A DNA stretch of 64,000 nucleotides from Apodemus sylvaticus (lineage: Eukaryota > Chordata > Mammalia > Rodentia > Muridae). The stretch lies in the NCBI RefSeq assembly GCF_947179515.1, contig NC_067485.1, positions 78,553,846 to 78,617,845 of the forward strand, read 5' to 3'. Made by a program: the position numbers and the translations under genes. The notes below the pieces were generated by a model, which saw only the letters and a list, made by a program, of their open reading frames with translations, had not been told where the DNA came from and searched no databases. Positions 43,690-54,315 of this stretch are shown here, piece by piece; position 1 is the stretch's first letter, and every line of letters begins with the position of its first letter.

Positions 43690-44830
43690 TGTGCTTTCCT
43701 TGTGCTAACTCAGTCATAAACATGATCGTCACTGTCATTGAGTTATACAATTCAGAGGACATAAAGCCAACTATTGGGAGTGAACTTTTTATTAGTGTTC
43801 AGGACACTCATGGTGTACAGCTACCTTCACTAATCCCCAAGTGCTTTCATTGCCCCAAAAGAAAGCCTGCACCCCATGTTCACCAAACCTGTTCTGTCAT
43901 TTCCCATACAAGCACAGGCCCTGGCAACCTCTACTCTACGTTGTCACTATAGACTGATCTGGGATAGACTAGTTAAATACAGTCCTGTGATATGGGACCT
44001 GGTATCACTTCTTTCGCTAACCTGTCTTTGGGGTTCATGCACATTGTAGCATGTACTGATACCTCCATTACATGGATAATTGCATCACAACTGGTTAGTA
44101 TATATAAGGCTGATAATTTGGGTAGGGTTTTCCTACCTTTGGGCTATCGTGAAAATTGCTATTATAAACATGTATGTATGTATTTGCTTGAGTAATTATT
44201 TTTCATTATTTCAGGACTGTGCTTAGGAGTGGGACTGCTGGGTCCTGTTGTAACTTTATGCTTAAGGAGGCACTTTCTAAGGAGACACCAAACTGTTTTT
44301 ACAATGGCTTACATTCCCACCAGCTGTGCACAAGCCTTCCAATTTCTCCACATCCTCCATAAACACTTGCTATTTTCCATTTTCACGATTATAGCCATCC
44401 CCAGGAGCACAGAGTGGTACCTTGTGGTTTGATTTGCATTTCCCTAATAACAAATGATATCAAGTATCTTTCTCGTGCATATTACTGTTCTGAGTAACTT
44501 TGGAAAACTGACTATTCAAGTTATTTGATCATTTTTAATTGAGTTGCATAAATTTGTATTGAGCTATAAATGTTCTTTGTAGATCCTTTTATCACATATA
44601 TGATTTGCAAATATTTTCTTCCATTCCACAGTTTACTATTTTATTTTATTGGTAATGTCCTTTGATGAACATTTTTTTGACATTCAATTTATCCGTTTGT
44701 TTGGGTTTTTTTTGCTCTGTTATATATTTAGCATCACTGCTATTGGCTTATTAACAAATCCAAAGTAAAAAACTTTTCAAGTTTTATGGTACTTTATACT
44801 TTTATAAATATAAAATTTTATCACCTTTAT
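43690..44830 (-). mobile_element. Ancient L1M element, antisense
   Basis: The antisense landmarks occur in order: 'aaaagaaagcctgcaccccatg', 'ttttcctacctttgggctatcgtgaaaattgctattataaacatg', 'gtgggactgctgggtcctgttg', 'acattcccaccag' and 'tttgatttgcatttccctaataacaaatgat'. It is old and diverged, shared with other mammals by type. Confidence 0.85.
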
Positions 44831-44906
44831 ATTAAGATTTTTAAGCTATATAATTCCCATATAACTAAGGTAAATCCATTGATCCATTGACCCAGGTTAA
44901 CTTTAT

Positions 44907-44938
44907 TATATATATTTATATATATATATATATATATT
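44907..44938. repeat. (TA)n microsatellite
   Basis: An imperfect TA run adjoining the A-tail end of the antisense L1. Confidence 0.95.
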
Positions 44939-45660
44939 CTTTGTTTACATTCCAAATGATTTCCCCTTTCCCAGTTCCCCCCTCCCCATATGTCCCATAA
45001 GCCTTCTTTTCTCCACCCATTCTCCAATCACCTCCCTCCTTTTTCTCTGTCCTGGTACTCCCCTACAATGCTAGATCAAGCCTTTCCAAGATCAGGACCC
45101 TCTCCATACTTCTTCATGGGAGTCATTTGTTATGCTAATTGTGCCTTGGGTATTCAGAACTTCTGGGCTAATTAATATCCACTTATCAGAGATTGCATTC
45201 CATGTGTATTCTTTTGTGATTGGGTTACCTCACTTAGGATGATATTTTCCAGTTCTGACCATTTGCCTAAAAATTTCATGAATTCATTATTTTTAAATGC
45301 TGAGTAGTATTGCATTGTGTATATATACCACATTTTCTGTATCCATTCCTCCTTTGAGGGACATCTGGGTTCTTCCCAGCTTCTGGCTATTATAAATAAG
45401 GCTGCTATGAACATAGTGGAGCATGTGTCCTTATTGCATGCTGGGGAATCTTCTGGGTATATGCCCAGGAGAGGTATAGCAGGGTCCTCTGGAAGTGTCA
45501 TGTCCAATTTTCTGAGGAACCGCCAGTCTGATTTCCATAGTGGTTGTACCATCTTACAATCCCACCAGCAGTGAAGAAGTGTTCTTCTTTCTCCACATCC
45601 TCGCCAACACTTGCTGCCTCCTGAGTTTTTAACCTTAGCCATTCTGCCAGATTAACTTCA
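44939..45660 (-). mobile_element. 5'-truncated L1, antisense, ORF2 C-terminus and 3'UTR
   Basis: On the minus strand the frame 45,642-45,172 encodes a long, nearly intact ORF2 C-terminal segment (IPLLGIYPEDSPACNKDTCS, MWYIYTMQYYSAFKNNEF), then the 3'UTR (reverse complement of 'cctttcccagttcccccctcccc'). It is younger than the L1 at 11 kb, as the frame is still open for 156 codons. Confidence 0.96.
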
Positions 45661-46683
45661 TAATGACAGGAATTTATCCATGCTTGACACTATTTCTTTA
45701 ATAAATGAGTTTGGTTAGCCAAGAATATAAGCAAATCACTATGATGGATTCTACAGTAATCTATATTTATATTTATTCACACCTTATATTATTCCTGTGT
45801 CCAAGCAGAAAGTGTACAGAAAGTGCCGTGACCCAGTGCTGAGGCCAGACACTTGACCCCTGGTTTATGGGATGAAAGGCAGTAAAATTGTAAACAACAA
45901 CACAACCACCTTAAACTCACCTAAGCAGCACAGGTGGCTGGTGCACAGCACCAGTGAGTTTCCTGGGTTCTGATCTCGCACCAGCTTCTTTCTCCACCTA
46001 CATTTGTCATCTCCACTCACCCAAGATGGCGGCTAATGATGTCCACAGAGTCCCAGGCCTCCTTGACCTCATTTAGAGAATGCAAGCAGCTCCCAGCAAA
46101 GGCTTTCTTGTGTCTGGACTCTGGTGTGCATGAACCACATCTCTACACACAATCAGTAGGCATGATATTGTACATTTATGTTACCTGCTTTCCTCTTCAC
46201 ACGCTGACAGTTCAAGACGAGCTTCTGCCATGTGGGAGGTGTGTGTTTCTCATGATAAACTTGGCAAATAACAAAAAAACAAAAAGAAAAAAGAAAAAAT
46301 ATATATTAAGGAGCTAGGATAATGTTCACCAAGGTCATTGAAGAGGTCTTAACAGAAGAGATGACAGTCTATCTGGCCAGCCACATAGCAGAAGAGTGTT
46401 AAGGCCTCCCCCCTTTTTTCTTATAAAAATAGAGATTAATCATCCATTTTAGCTGGACCACTGGTGTCAGGTGAAAATCTGTAAACCTACAAGGGTAACT
46501 TGAGAGCACATCATGGAACTTTCAAATGTCTGAGTAAGGAGTTTAGATTTAGTTCACTAGGCAACAGATAGAAAAAGAATGTGACTTACTCTCTGAGGGT
46601 AAATTACTCTAAAACTGGTGAGGTATTTTTAATTCACTAGATGCTGGATCTTGAGACTTAATAAGCTACAGTCATCACTCATT
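45661..46683. other. Unassigned sequence with isolated YY1-like motif
   Basis: A CCAAGATGGCGGC at 46,021-46,033 (plus) starts a 16-codon ORF (MAANDVHRVPGLLDLI). An A-rich stretch follows at 46,269-46,299. On the minus strand CTGCTTAG/gtgagttt near 45,922 is donor-like. No CpG island is present. Confidence 0.4.
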
Positions 46684-46830
46684 CAATAACACGTTTATTG
46701 AATACTTACCGATGCCCATCTGCATTGTACTGTATTGGCAGTAGCTGGTCATTCAGTGGTGACTGAAACGGCAAAGCTGTTACTCTTGAGGGACTTGTAG
46801 GGGGATGGAGACGATGACATTCAACCAGAG
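46684..46830 (+). mobile_element. Ancient mammalian repeat remnant
   Basis: 'cattcaataacacgtttattgaatacttaccgatgccc' followed by 'ttactcttgagggacttgtaggggg' resembles a widely dispersed old mammalian repeat (L2/MIR-age). The family is not certain. Confidence 0.4.
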
Positions 46831-47097
46831 ACTGCTGTCTTATCTGCTTTGGAAGGTGTTACGACCTGGGCTGAGCTTGTCAGTGGAAAGCAGGATAAAA
46901 ACCACAGCCAGCAAACCCAAGCTCTGGCAGCTCAGAGACCAAGCACTTCAAGAGAAGTCACACTTCAGCCCTAGCTGAGACAGTGAGACAATCCAAGGGT
47001 CTTCTTCACCTCAGTCTCAACAGCCATTTTTAAAATGGGTGGCTCTTATCTCAATGCTGGACACACATATTTCCTTGTTAAGAAAAAAATTAAAGCA

Positions 47098-47193
47098 GTG
47101 ACTGGCAAGATGGCTCTACCTGTAAAGATATTTGTTGCTAACCCTGATGACCTGAGTTCAAATCTAATACTCTAAGGCTATAATCATGGTTTT

Positions 47194-47232
<39 letters not shown>
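47098..47232 (+). mobile_element. B4 SINE fragment ending in (CA)n
   Basis: 'gactggcaagatggctctacctgtaaagatatttgttgctaaccctgatgacctgagttca' is a B4-type head. (CA)19 follows at 47,195-47,232. Confidence 0.7.
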
Positions 47233-47234
<2 letters not shown>

Positions 47235-47279
47235 CGGGGGATAATGCTGGAGGACAGGGAGAGGAGAAAGAACTGGGAT

Positions 47280-47405
47280 AACCAGCTGCCTCTGTGGGCA
47301 AATGCTCATGCTGCTAAGTCTGAAGACTTGAGTTTGATCCTCCAGATACATAATAGGTGAAAAGAACCAATTCCTACAAGTTGTCCTTTCTTACACACAC
47401 AGAGT
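47280..47405 (+). mobile_element. B4 SINE fragment
   Basis: 'ctgcctctgtgggcaaatgctcatgctgctaagtctgaagacttgagtttgatcc' and 'ttcctacaagttgtcctttcttacacacac'. Confidence 0.65.
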
Positions 47406-47526
47406 AATATTTAAATGTAATACTAAATTTAACAAGTATGTAATTTAAAGTCTTTTCCTCCCCTGCCTTCCCTTTTGACTTTCAACCAGGTCCTACTGAG
47501 GACACAAGAGATAGAACTTAGCATGT

Positions 47527-47638
47527 CTGTAAGCCAGGGCTCAAGGGCCCAACATTTTGGAGGCTGAAGCAGGAGGTACTCAAGTTCAAGGCTAGCCTGG
47601 GCTACATAGTGAAACCCCAAGCAAAAAAAAAAAAAAAA
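47527..47638 (+). mobile_element. B1/proto-B1 SINE
   Basis: 'ggctgaagcaggaggtactcaagttcaaggctagcctgggctacatagtgaaacccc' with an A-run tail. Confidence 0.8.
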
Positions 47639-48070
47639 CCAGCAACAACAATAAACAAAAAAAAGTCAAGGATAAATTCAACGTTAAAGATTCTAACCAT
47701 AACAAAATCACCAATACATAAAGTTAAAAGCTGTGTCCCTCCCTGTCAATAACATGACTATGTCTTTACCTGGCTCCTGGGAGGTTCGAGATGAATCCCA
47801 TGGAGAGGTGTCAATAAATGATTGGCGGGCCAAGTAAGCAACAATTAAATTCAGAGCAAGTCTTGAAGAACGCTGTGTGAAAACCCCTTATTATAATAAG
47901 CTAGTTTACTGGTCTCTAATAAAGATTCACAACAAATGTCCCTTGCCCCTTATGTTCTGTCCAGGTTTGGTGACACGTTACAAGTTTTTATTTTTGTCAT
48001 CTGGCAAGAAGACACTCAAGAGAACCACTGGTGTGTATTATGTGACATCGGTCTGTAGAATTTATGGGGG
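47639..48070. other. Unassigned sequence
   Basis: Nothing recognised. Confidence 0.4.
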
Positions 48071-48234
48071 ACCCATAGTACCCAAGATAGGGAAGGAACA
48101 TTTTCAAGGTCACCCATGGTGCCCAAGATGAGGCAGGAACATTTTTAAGGTGACCCGTGGTGCCTAAGATGAAGCAGGAACATTTTTCAAGGTGATTCAT
48201 GGTGCCAGGATAAGGAAGGAAGATTTTCAGGGTA
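48071..48234 (+). repeat. 41-bp minisatellite, four copies
   Basis: Units start at 48,071, 48,112, 48,153 and 48,195, each of the form ACCCATGGTGCCCAAGATG... with CAGGAACATTTTTCAAGGTG. The last unit is the most diverged. The 108-codon minus-strand frame over it is repeat-derived. Confidence 0.95.
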
Positions 48235-48834
48235 GAAAAATGAAAGTCAGCTGTGGTAATTATATATGATCTGTTCAACTTTGCTACCTGGGAAATACCA
48301 AGATAATCTTTTAAATAATTCATTTGTAAATATCCAGAGGAGAAAGGGAGAAGTACTGAGGGGCAGCGACACAGATCTGAGCACGCTGTGCAGGAGAGAG
48401 CAATTTAGTTTCCCTGTATGATCTGGTGGCAGGCCAGGCTGGCAGACAAGGGGCCATAGCTGTCATCGACTCTCTTCACTAGATCCCAATATGACATTAC
48501 TGCCAATAAGCTGAGGTGATGCCACCCAGCTGAAGCGGCTAATTTCAGATGTATGTTTGACACTCATGTCAAGCCATTTCTGAAGGAACAGCATAAACAC
48601 CCTTTCTGAAGAATCACTCAAAATCAACCTTTGCAACTGTTGCAGAGTCTAGAGCAAAGAAACAAATCTACATAAAATCTCTCTTTTCTCTTCTATTGTA
48701 TCAAGATTGTGAAATGTAACACAATTTGCCTTGCTAGACTAACTTAAAATAGGGATTGATACAGCTAAGATTAGTGTGTGTATTCCTTAAAGATAATGCA
48801 ATAACTCCGTCTTTAGAGTAAAGACAGCTTGTAA
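48235..48834. other. Unassigned sequence
   Basis: Nothing recognised. Confidence 0.4.
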
Positions 48835-48859
48835 ACACACACACACACACACACACACA
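48835..48859 (+). repeat. (CA)n microsatellite
   Basis: About 12 CA units. Confidence 0.95.
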
Positions 48860-49027
48860 GCTATGCTGAAGGTTAAAAATACCCTTTAGTCCAGCAATGC
48901 TGAAGCCTGTGTTTTTTACTGTTTTTATCTTGTCAGTGTTGATGTCCTTCCTCTAAAAAGAATATTAATCTAAAAAGACTTCTTCAAAAAAAAATATTTT
49001 CTATAATTTTACTTTTTGTAACAGGAT

Positions 49028-49612
49028 TTCTTTTTTATTATTAGATATATTATTTATTTACATTTCAAATGTTGTCCCCTTGTCTGGTTCCCACACACAC
49101 ACCGAAAATCTCCTTACCCATCCCCCCTCCTCCTGCTCACCAATCCACCCACTCCTGCATCCCTGTCCTGGAGTTCCCCTACACTTGGCCTTCTCAGAAC
49201 CAAAGGCCTCTCCTCCCTTTGATGGCCAACAAGGCCACTCTCTGCTACATATACAGATGAAGATATGGGTCCCCTCCATGTGCACTCTTTGGTTGGTGGT
49301 TTAGCCCCTGGAAGCTTGGGGGGGGGGGTCTGTTTAGTTCATATTGTTGTTCCTCCTGTGGGGCTGTAAACCACTTCAGCTCCTTTGGGTCCTTTCTCTA
49401 GTTCCTCCATTGGGGACCCTGTGCTCAGTTCAATGAGGAGCACCCACCTCTGTATTTGTCAGGCACTGGCAGAGCTCCCCAGGAGACAGCTACATCAGGC
49501 ACCTGTCAGCAAGCCCTTGTTGGCATCAATAACAGTGTCTGGGTTTGGTGACAGTATATGGGATGGCTCCCCAGGCAGGGATGTCTCTGGATGGTCTTTC
49601 CCTCAGTTTTTA
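49028..49612 (-). mobile_element. L1 3'UTR, antisense
   Basis: 'tatttatttacatttcaaatgttgtcccc' is the reverse complement of the L1 end (GGGGACAACATTTGAAATG). It continues with antisense 3'UTR, including 'ccttggccttctcagaaccaaaggcc' type sequence and 'gatggctccccaggcagggatgtctctggatgg'. ORF2 is absent. Confidence 0.9.
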
Positions 49613-49624
49613 TCTTGCCAGTGT

Positions 49625-49765
49625 TGTCCTCAGTATGACAGGATTTTTTGTACATCCCACTCTGGCCTTAAACTCATCATGTAGCTAAGATTACCTTTAA
49701 ATATCTGACCCCCTGTTCACCCCACCAAGTGCTAGGATTCCAGGCATGTGTCACCTGCCTGGTTT
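49625..49765 (-). mobile_element. Diverged B1-type SINE, antisense
   Basis: 'tctggccttaaactcatcatgtagctaagattacctttaaatatctgaccc' and 'aagtgctaggattccaggcatgtgtcacc'. Confidence 0.65.
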
Positions 49766-50496
49766 ATCTGGTGATCAACCAGCAGAAGATTCAAATTAAA
49801 AGTGTGTGTATATGCATTCACACATGCCCAAACCTAAGAATTACTGTCCTCCTCTTGTGTAAGAGAAAATTCTGGTGGAAGACAAGGTGCTGGGCATGGA
49901 GACTTCACATCTGTCACCTGAGTTTCATTTCCCCTTGGGGTTTTCTGTGGTTGTCGGAACTGCTCTGCAAATACTTCTGACCTTCTTCCTTGTTCACAGA
50001 CAGTGGGACCACTTGCTAGCCACTGTGGGTTGGGATGTTACCCTGTCTGCTTTGTTGGGAATAGAACATGGATGATGAGATTTCTTACGCAGAACACTGA
50101 ATGGTGGTATGAGACTAACCAGAGTACTCTGTCCGTCCATCTGTCTGTCTGTCCATCTGTCTGTCACAACAGCCAGCCATGCTCCAGATGGTGGCAGATC
50201 CTTCAGCATTAGTTAGAAAACATTATGGAGTGGGAAACCCTATCTGTCCTGCAGTGACTAGTCTAAGGTATAACATAAAGGAAGCCTAATGCTTTTTTTT
50301 TTTTTTTGCCATTGGAATTTGGTGATTGGTTGTTAGTGCAGCAACTTAGCCTAGCCTGACTGATACAACAGGATTTTATACTAACAGAATACTGATTATT
50401 AATTTGTTCCTAGCACTGAAACCTCAACATTGACAAAAATATCTTAAGTCCCTGTGGATATACTTGATAGACACTGAAACTTTAAAAATGACATTA
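49766..50496. other. Unassigned sequence with (CTGT)n patch
   Basis: A short CTGT/CCAT tetranucleotide patch lies at 50,131-50,165. A T-run is at 50,294-50,308. No gene recognised. Confidence 0.45.
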
Positions 50497-50620
50497 AGGG
50501 GACTTGGAGATAGCTCAGCACTTAAGAGCACTCCGTGCTTATAATGAATAATCAGACACAGTCCTAGAACCCCACGACACCCACTGGATGGTATATAAAC
50601 AAAGACTGAGAGCAATGCCC
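50497..50620 (+). mobile_element. B2/B3-type SINE fragment
   Basis: 'ggggacttggagatagctcagcacttaagagcactccgtgc' is a tRNA-derived head; the body is diverged. Confidence 0.6.
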
Positions 50621-50888
50621 TGCTCTGCACATATGGCAAGATGCCACCTTGGCATGCCCTGCATCTGGAGAGCCTCCCCCAGGATCCTGGCCCTCAAATC
50701 AGTGACTTTTGTTAGAGACTGGTCTTGACCTTCAGCTAAGGTATGTCACACAGGTGAGCAGCCTTGCTGAAATAGGCTTAGGAGCGTGGTTAGAAATTTA
50801 GAATGTGAACACTGTATGATGACCCTCAGCATAATAAAATAAAACTTTTGTTGTACTAACTACTTGTATCTACCTTCTTTCTCTCATC

Positions 50889-50972
50889 AGTGCTCCTGCA
50901 GAGGACCTGAATTAGGTTCCCAGCACCCACATGGTAGCTCACAACTATTCCCATTTCCAATTCCAGGGGATC
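50889..50972 (+). mobile_element. B3 SINE, 5' part (split by LTR)
   Basis: 'cagtgctcctgcagaggacctgaattaggttcccagcacccacatggtagctcacaactattccc' is B3 body. It stops at GGATC, where an ORR1 LTR is inserted, and resumes at 51,373. Confidence 0.85.
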
Positions 50973-51372
50973 TATCTTAGTCAGGGTTTCTATTCCTGCA
51001 CAAAACATTATAATCAAGAAGTAAGTTGGGGAGGAAAGGGTTTATTCAGCTTACACTTCCACACTGCTGTTTATCAACAAAGGAAGTCAGGACTGGAACT
51101 CAAGCAGGTCAGGAAGCAGGAGCTGATGCAGAGCCCATAGAGGGATGTTTCTTACTGGCTTGCTTCCCCTGGCTTGCTCAGCTTGCTTTCTTATAGAACC
51201 CAAGACCACCAGCCCAGAGATGGCACCACCCACAAGGGGCCCTCCTACCCTCAATCACTGATTGAGAAAATGCCTTCCAGCTGGATCTTATGGAGGCATT
51301 TCCTAAGGAAGGCTCCTTTCTCTGTGATAACTCCAGCTTGTGTCAAGTTGACACCCCAAACCAGCCAGTACA
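50973..51372 (-). mobile_element. Solo ORR1-type MaLR LTR, antisense
   Basis: A 400-bp LTR. On the minus strand it starts TGTACTGGCTGG and ends CCCTGACTAAGATA. It carries the typical 'aataaaccctttcc' signal (as reverse complement) and is flanked by the 5-bp duplication GGATC (50,968-50,972 and 51,373-51,377), as expected of ERVL-type integration. No internal region is present, so it is a solo LTR. Confidence 0.95.
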
Positions 51373-51475
51373 GGATCTGACACCCTCTTCTGATCCCTGT
51401 GGGCACCAGGCACATACTTGGTACACAGACATACAGGCAAGCAAGACACTCATGCATATAAAACTAAATAAATAA
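51373..51475 (+). mobile_element. B3 SINE, 3' part
   Basis: 'ggatctgacaccctcttctgatccctgtgggcaccaggcacatacttggtacacagac' continues the B3 interrupted at 50,972, ending in an AAATAAATAA tail. Confidence 0.88.
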
Positions 51476-51509
51476 CCTGGAAAAAATGTAATGGCATTAA
51501 TAGCCAAAC

Positions 51510-52554
51510 ACGGTGGGCAGCGGCAGCAGCAGCAGCAGCTCTTCCAGCACAGACAGCCACCACCAGTGGAACCAAGGCGACAGGGTCCAGGAAGGCCCTG
51601 CGCCCACTACTACTGGCCACCACCGGTCAGTCAAGCTACGAGACACACTGGAGTTACAGCGCTTTCCACCGCACTGAAGCCATATTAAACCTCTGCCTCC
51701 CACCAGCCAGTTACCAGAGGCTCTCTGCCATCTTGGCTCCTGGACACCAGAGAGATCTGACAGCCCCAGGTACACAGACATAGTCCGAGGCTAACATCGC
51801 TTGGGTCTAAGCCTAACAGGCGTTGGCCTGTACCCAGGCCCTGGGCAGCTCGGGGGGCCATCTGTGTGCCAACACGGCCAGGATGTTGTCTACCCAGCAG
51901 ATTGTCTGGCACTGGCAGGGGGCGCGTGCTGCCATCTTGGCTACAGGATACCAGAGCACTCTAACAGACAAAGCCAGTTAACAGACATAGCCCTAGGCTA
52001 ACATCTCGGGGGTCTAAGTCCGACAGGCGTTGGCCTGCACCCAGGCCCTGGGCAGCTCGGTGGGCCACCTGTGTGCCAACCCAGCAAGGAGGTTGTCTGC
52101 CCGGCAGACTGCCCAGCACTTGTAGGGGTGTGCGGCACCATCTTGGTTAGCTGACAGAACCAATTAGCAGACATAGCCCAAGGCAAACATTGCTCGGGCC
52201 TAAGCCTGTCAGGCCTTTGCCTGGACTCACGGCCTGAGCAGCTAGGCTAGCCTTGTGTGCACCAACCCGGTTGGGGGATCCGCTGCCCTGCAGAGTGTTC
52301 AGCACTCAGAAAAGGTTCCCACAGCACACACCATCTGCACTCCCTGAAGAAGCAAACGGGGACTGCCTGGTTTACAGAGACAACCTGGGGCAAGGCACAC
52401 TAGGGCTCCAAGGGCACCCAAGAGGAGGGCAGCACATCAGCAACTGTGCGAGGGGAAACCCAGCCATCCAGTGTTGCGGAAATAACCTTACAGTCTCACA
52501 GGAGGCTCAAACACCAGCCAGTAACAACAAGACCAACTAACAAGAGATACAAGA
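51510..52554 (+). mobile_element. L1 5'UTR with tandem promoter monomers
   Basis: Two and a half tandem units begin at 51,792, 51,999 and 52,185 (spacing 207 and 186), with a partial unit before them. Each carries '(ggg/cggg)tctaag..(g)acaggcgttggcctg' and, at its 3' side, a GCCATCTTGG/ACCATCTTGG YY1-type motif (about 51,728, 51,932 and 52,137). This is the structure of an F-type murid L1 promoter. A short (CAG)n lies at 51,519-51,539. The following ORF1 start confirms the orientation. Confidence 0.9.
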
Positions 52555-52935
52555 TGGCAAAAGGCAAACGTAGGAATGTTACTAACAGAAATCTAGGCAA
52601 CATGGCAGCGTCCGAACCCAATTCTCCAACAACAGCAAGTCCTGGATACCCCATCACACCAGAAAAACAAGATTTGGATTTAAAATCACTGGTCATGATG
52701 CTGCTAGAGGAACACAAAAAGGACATAAATGAATCTCTTAAAGAAATACAGGGGAACAAAGGATAGTTAGAAACCCGTATAATGATAACACAAAAATCAC
52801 TTAAAGAAATTCAGGAGAATAAGGCTCAAGAGATAGAAGCCAATAAAGAAGAAACACACACACACACACACACAAAACCTTAAAGAAATGCAGGAGAAAG
52901 TGAGTCAAATGGCAGAAGTCATGAAAGAGGAAACC
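52555..52935 (+). pseudogene. L1 ORF1 N-terminal fragment
   Basis: ATG at 52,555 starts MAKGKRRNVTNRNLGNMAAS, the N-terminus of murid L1 ORF1p, followed by the start of its coiled-coil region (LEEHKKDINESLKEIQ). The frame is broken by a stop at about 52,764, and coiled-coil-like sequence (SLKEIQENKAQEIEANKEE) goes on in another frame to a CA repeat (52,852-52,874). The rest of ORF1 and all of ORF2 are missing, replaced by SINEs. It encodes no functional RNA-binding protein. Confidence 0.92.
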
Positions 52936-53047
52936 CAAGCATGGTAACATGGTGATACCTACCTAGAATCCCAGCATTCAGAAGGAAGAAGAGGATCAGC
53001 GGTTTGAGGCCAACCTTAGCTACAGGGCAAAATCTTGTCTCAAAATG
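52936..53047 (+). mobile_element. Diverged B1/PB1 SINE
   Basis: 'gtgatacctacctagaatcccagcattcagaaggaagaagaggatcagcggtttgaggccaacc' with 'gtctcaaaa' at the end. Confidence 0.75.
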
Positions 53048-53230
53048 ACCATGGGGTCGAGATGGCTCAGTGAGGGAAGGCCAAGCCCAGTGTCCCGAGC
53101 AACCCCAGAAACCCAAGTGCCCGTGGATGAAAACCAATCCCCACAAGTTGTCCTCTAACCTTGACACACATAGACACTGTGGCGTGCCCATGTCCATACA
53201 CACATACAGGATAAATAAATAAATAGTAAA
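53048..53230 (+). mobile_element. B4-type SINE
   Basis: 'ggggtcgagatggctcagtgagggaa' head and 'ccccacaagttgtcctctaaccttgacacacatag' body, with an (AAAT)n tail. Confidence 0.75.
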
Positions 53231-54154
53231 TAATAAATACCTCAATAAACGCAATAGGCAAGGACAGAGAGAATACAAAAGGTGCAGAGAATAAACAAGA
53301 GTCAGACCAAAACTAAGCTCCTTTAGTGATGACCATCTTGGATACATTCCATCATCTCCTCCAAGAACTGTGTTTCTTCAGCAACAACAGAAAATTCACT
53401 ATGTGAATTTCTACTCCAAGATCTCAAGGAGCCAGGGCTGCCGGTTCTCTGGGCTTACATTTGTCCGCCAGCAGAATCAGTGCTGCCTGGGAACATTACC
53501 GGGACTCGGAGGAGACCAGGCAGAGGAGACGAGTAGGAGCGATGGGAGAGCAAACATTGGGAAGCGCACGAGATGCAGTTCCTACTCACTCAGCATCACA
53601 GGAGCAGCTAAGACTTCCAGCCTCCTCCTGCAGACCCGGGCAGGAGGAAGGCAAACGGAGAGGCATGGATCCACCAGCCCCAGACCCTCCTACTGGTCAA
53701 AGGTTAGCCTTAAAGGGTAATAAACTGCACAGTTAGATCCGTACAAGCCTAGGGGCAAAGGGGTGTGGCCTCTTCCTTGTCGTTCACAGACAAGCCTGAG
53801 ATGAGAGCGCACATGTAAGATCGGGTGTCCCCTGACATCGAGTTGGTCAGAATCCACACACAAATCTTTACTTCACCTATGTCTGGTCAGGTGAGGCTGA
53901 GGACAGATACCTCGCTAACTGCCTGTTTAAAACCACTTAGGCCTCATTCCAGAATTTCCCATCAACCTCTGCGTGTCATCCCCTCACCTTCCAATATATT
54001 TGACTTCCTTAGTTTTTTTGGTTTCCATTGCTGGAAGAATTTTGTTAACATTTGTTGTCTGAATAGCTGGAGCAATAACTGGCATGCAGTAAGTCTTCTC
54101 CCAAGATATTTCCTTATGCGCCTAGCTCAGAGACTTGAAGTGTCAGGGTGGGGT
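53231..54154. other. Unassigned sequence
   Basis: Two overlapping plus frames of 91 and 116 codons at 53,370-53,736 end near an AATAAA (53,719-53,724), but the proteins show no family signature. It may be part of an unnamed repeat. Confidence 0.35.
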
Positions 54155-54315
54155 ATACCCAGGGGGCCCCCACCCACTCAGAGGAGAAGGGGAGGGGAGA
54201 ATGGGGGGAAAGATTATGGGAGGGGGTGACTGGGAGGGGGCAATGAGTAAGAAGTAAAGTGATAAGTAAGTAAAAAAATAAATTAATTAATTTGATTTTT
54301 AAAAAGATATTTCCT
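54155..54315 (+). mobile_element. L1-like 3' end
   Basis: 'ggggtatacccagggggcccccacccactcagaggagaaggggaggggag' then 'agtaagtaaaaaaataaattaattaattt'. It looks like the tail of a murid L1 subfamily. Confidence 0.55.

Noticed and set aside
48000..48323. 108-codon minus-strand frame
   Set aside because: Its repeated segment is the 41-bp minisatellite translated.
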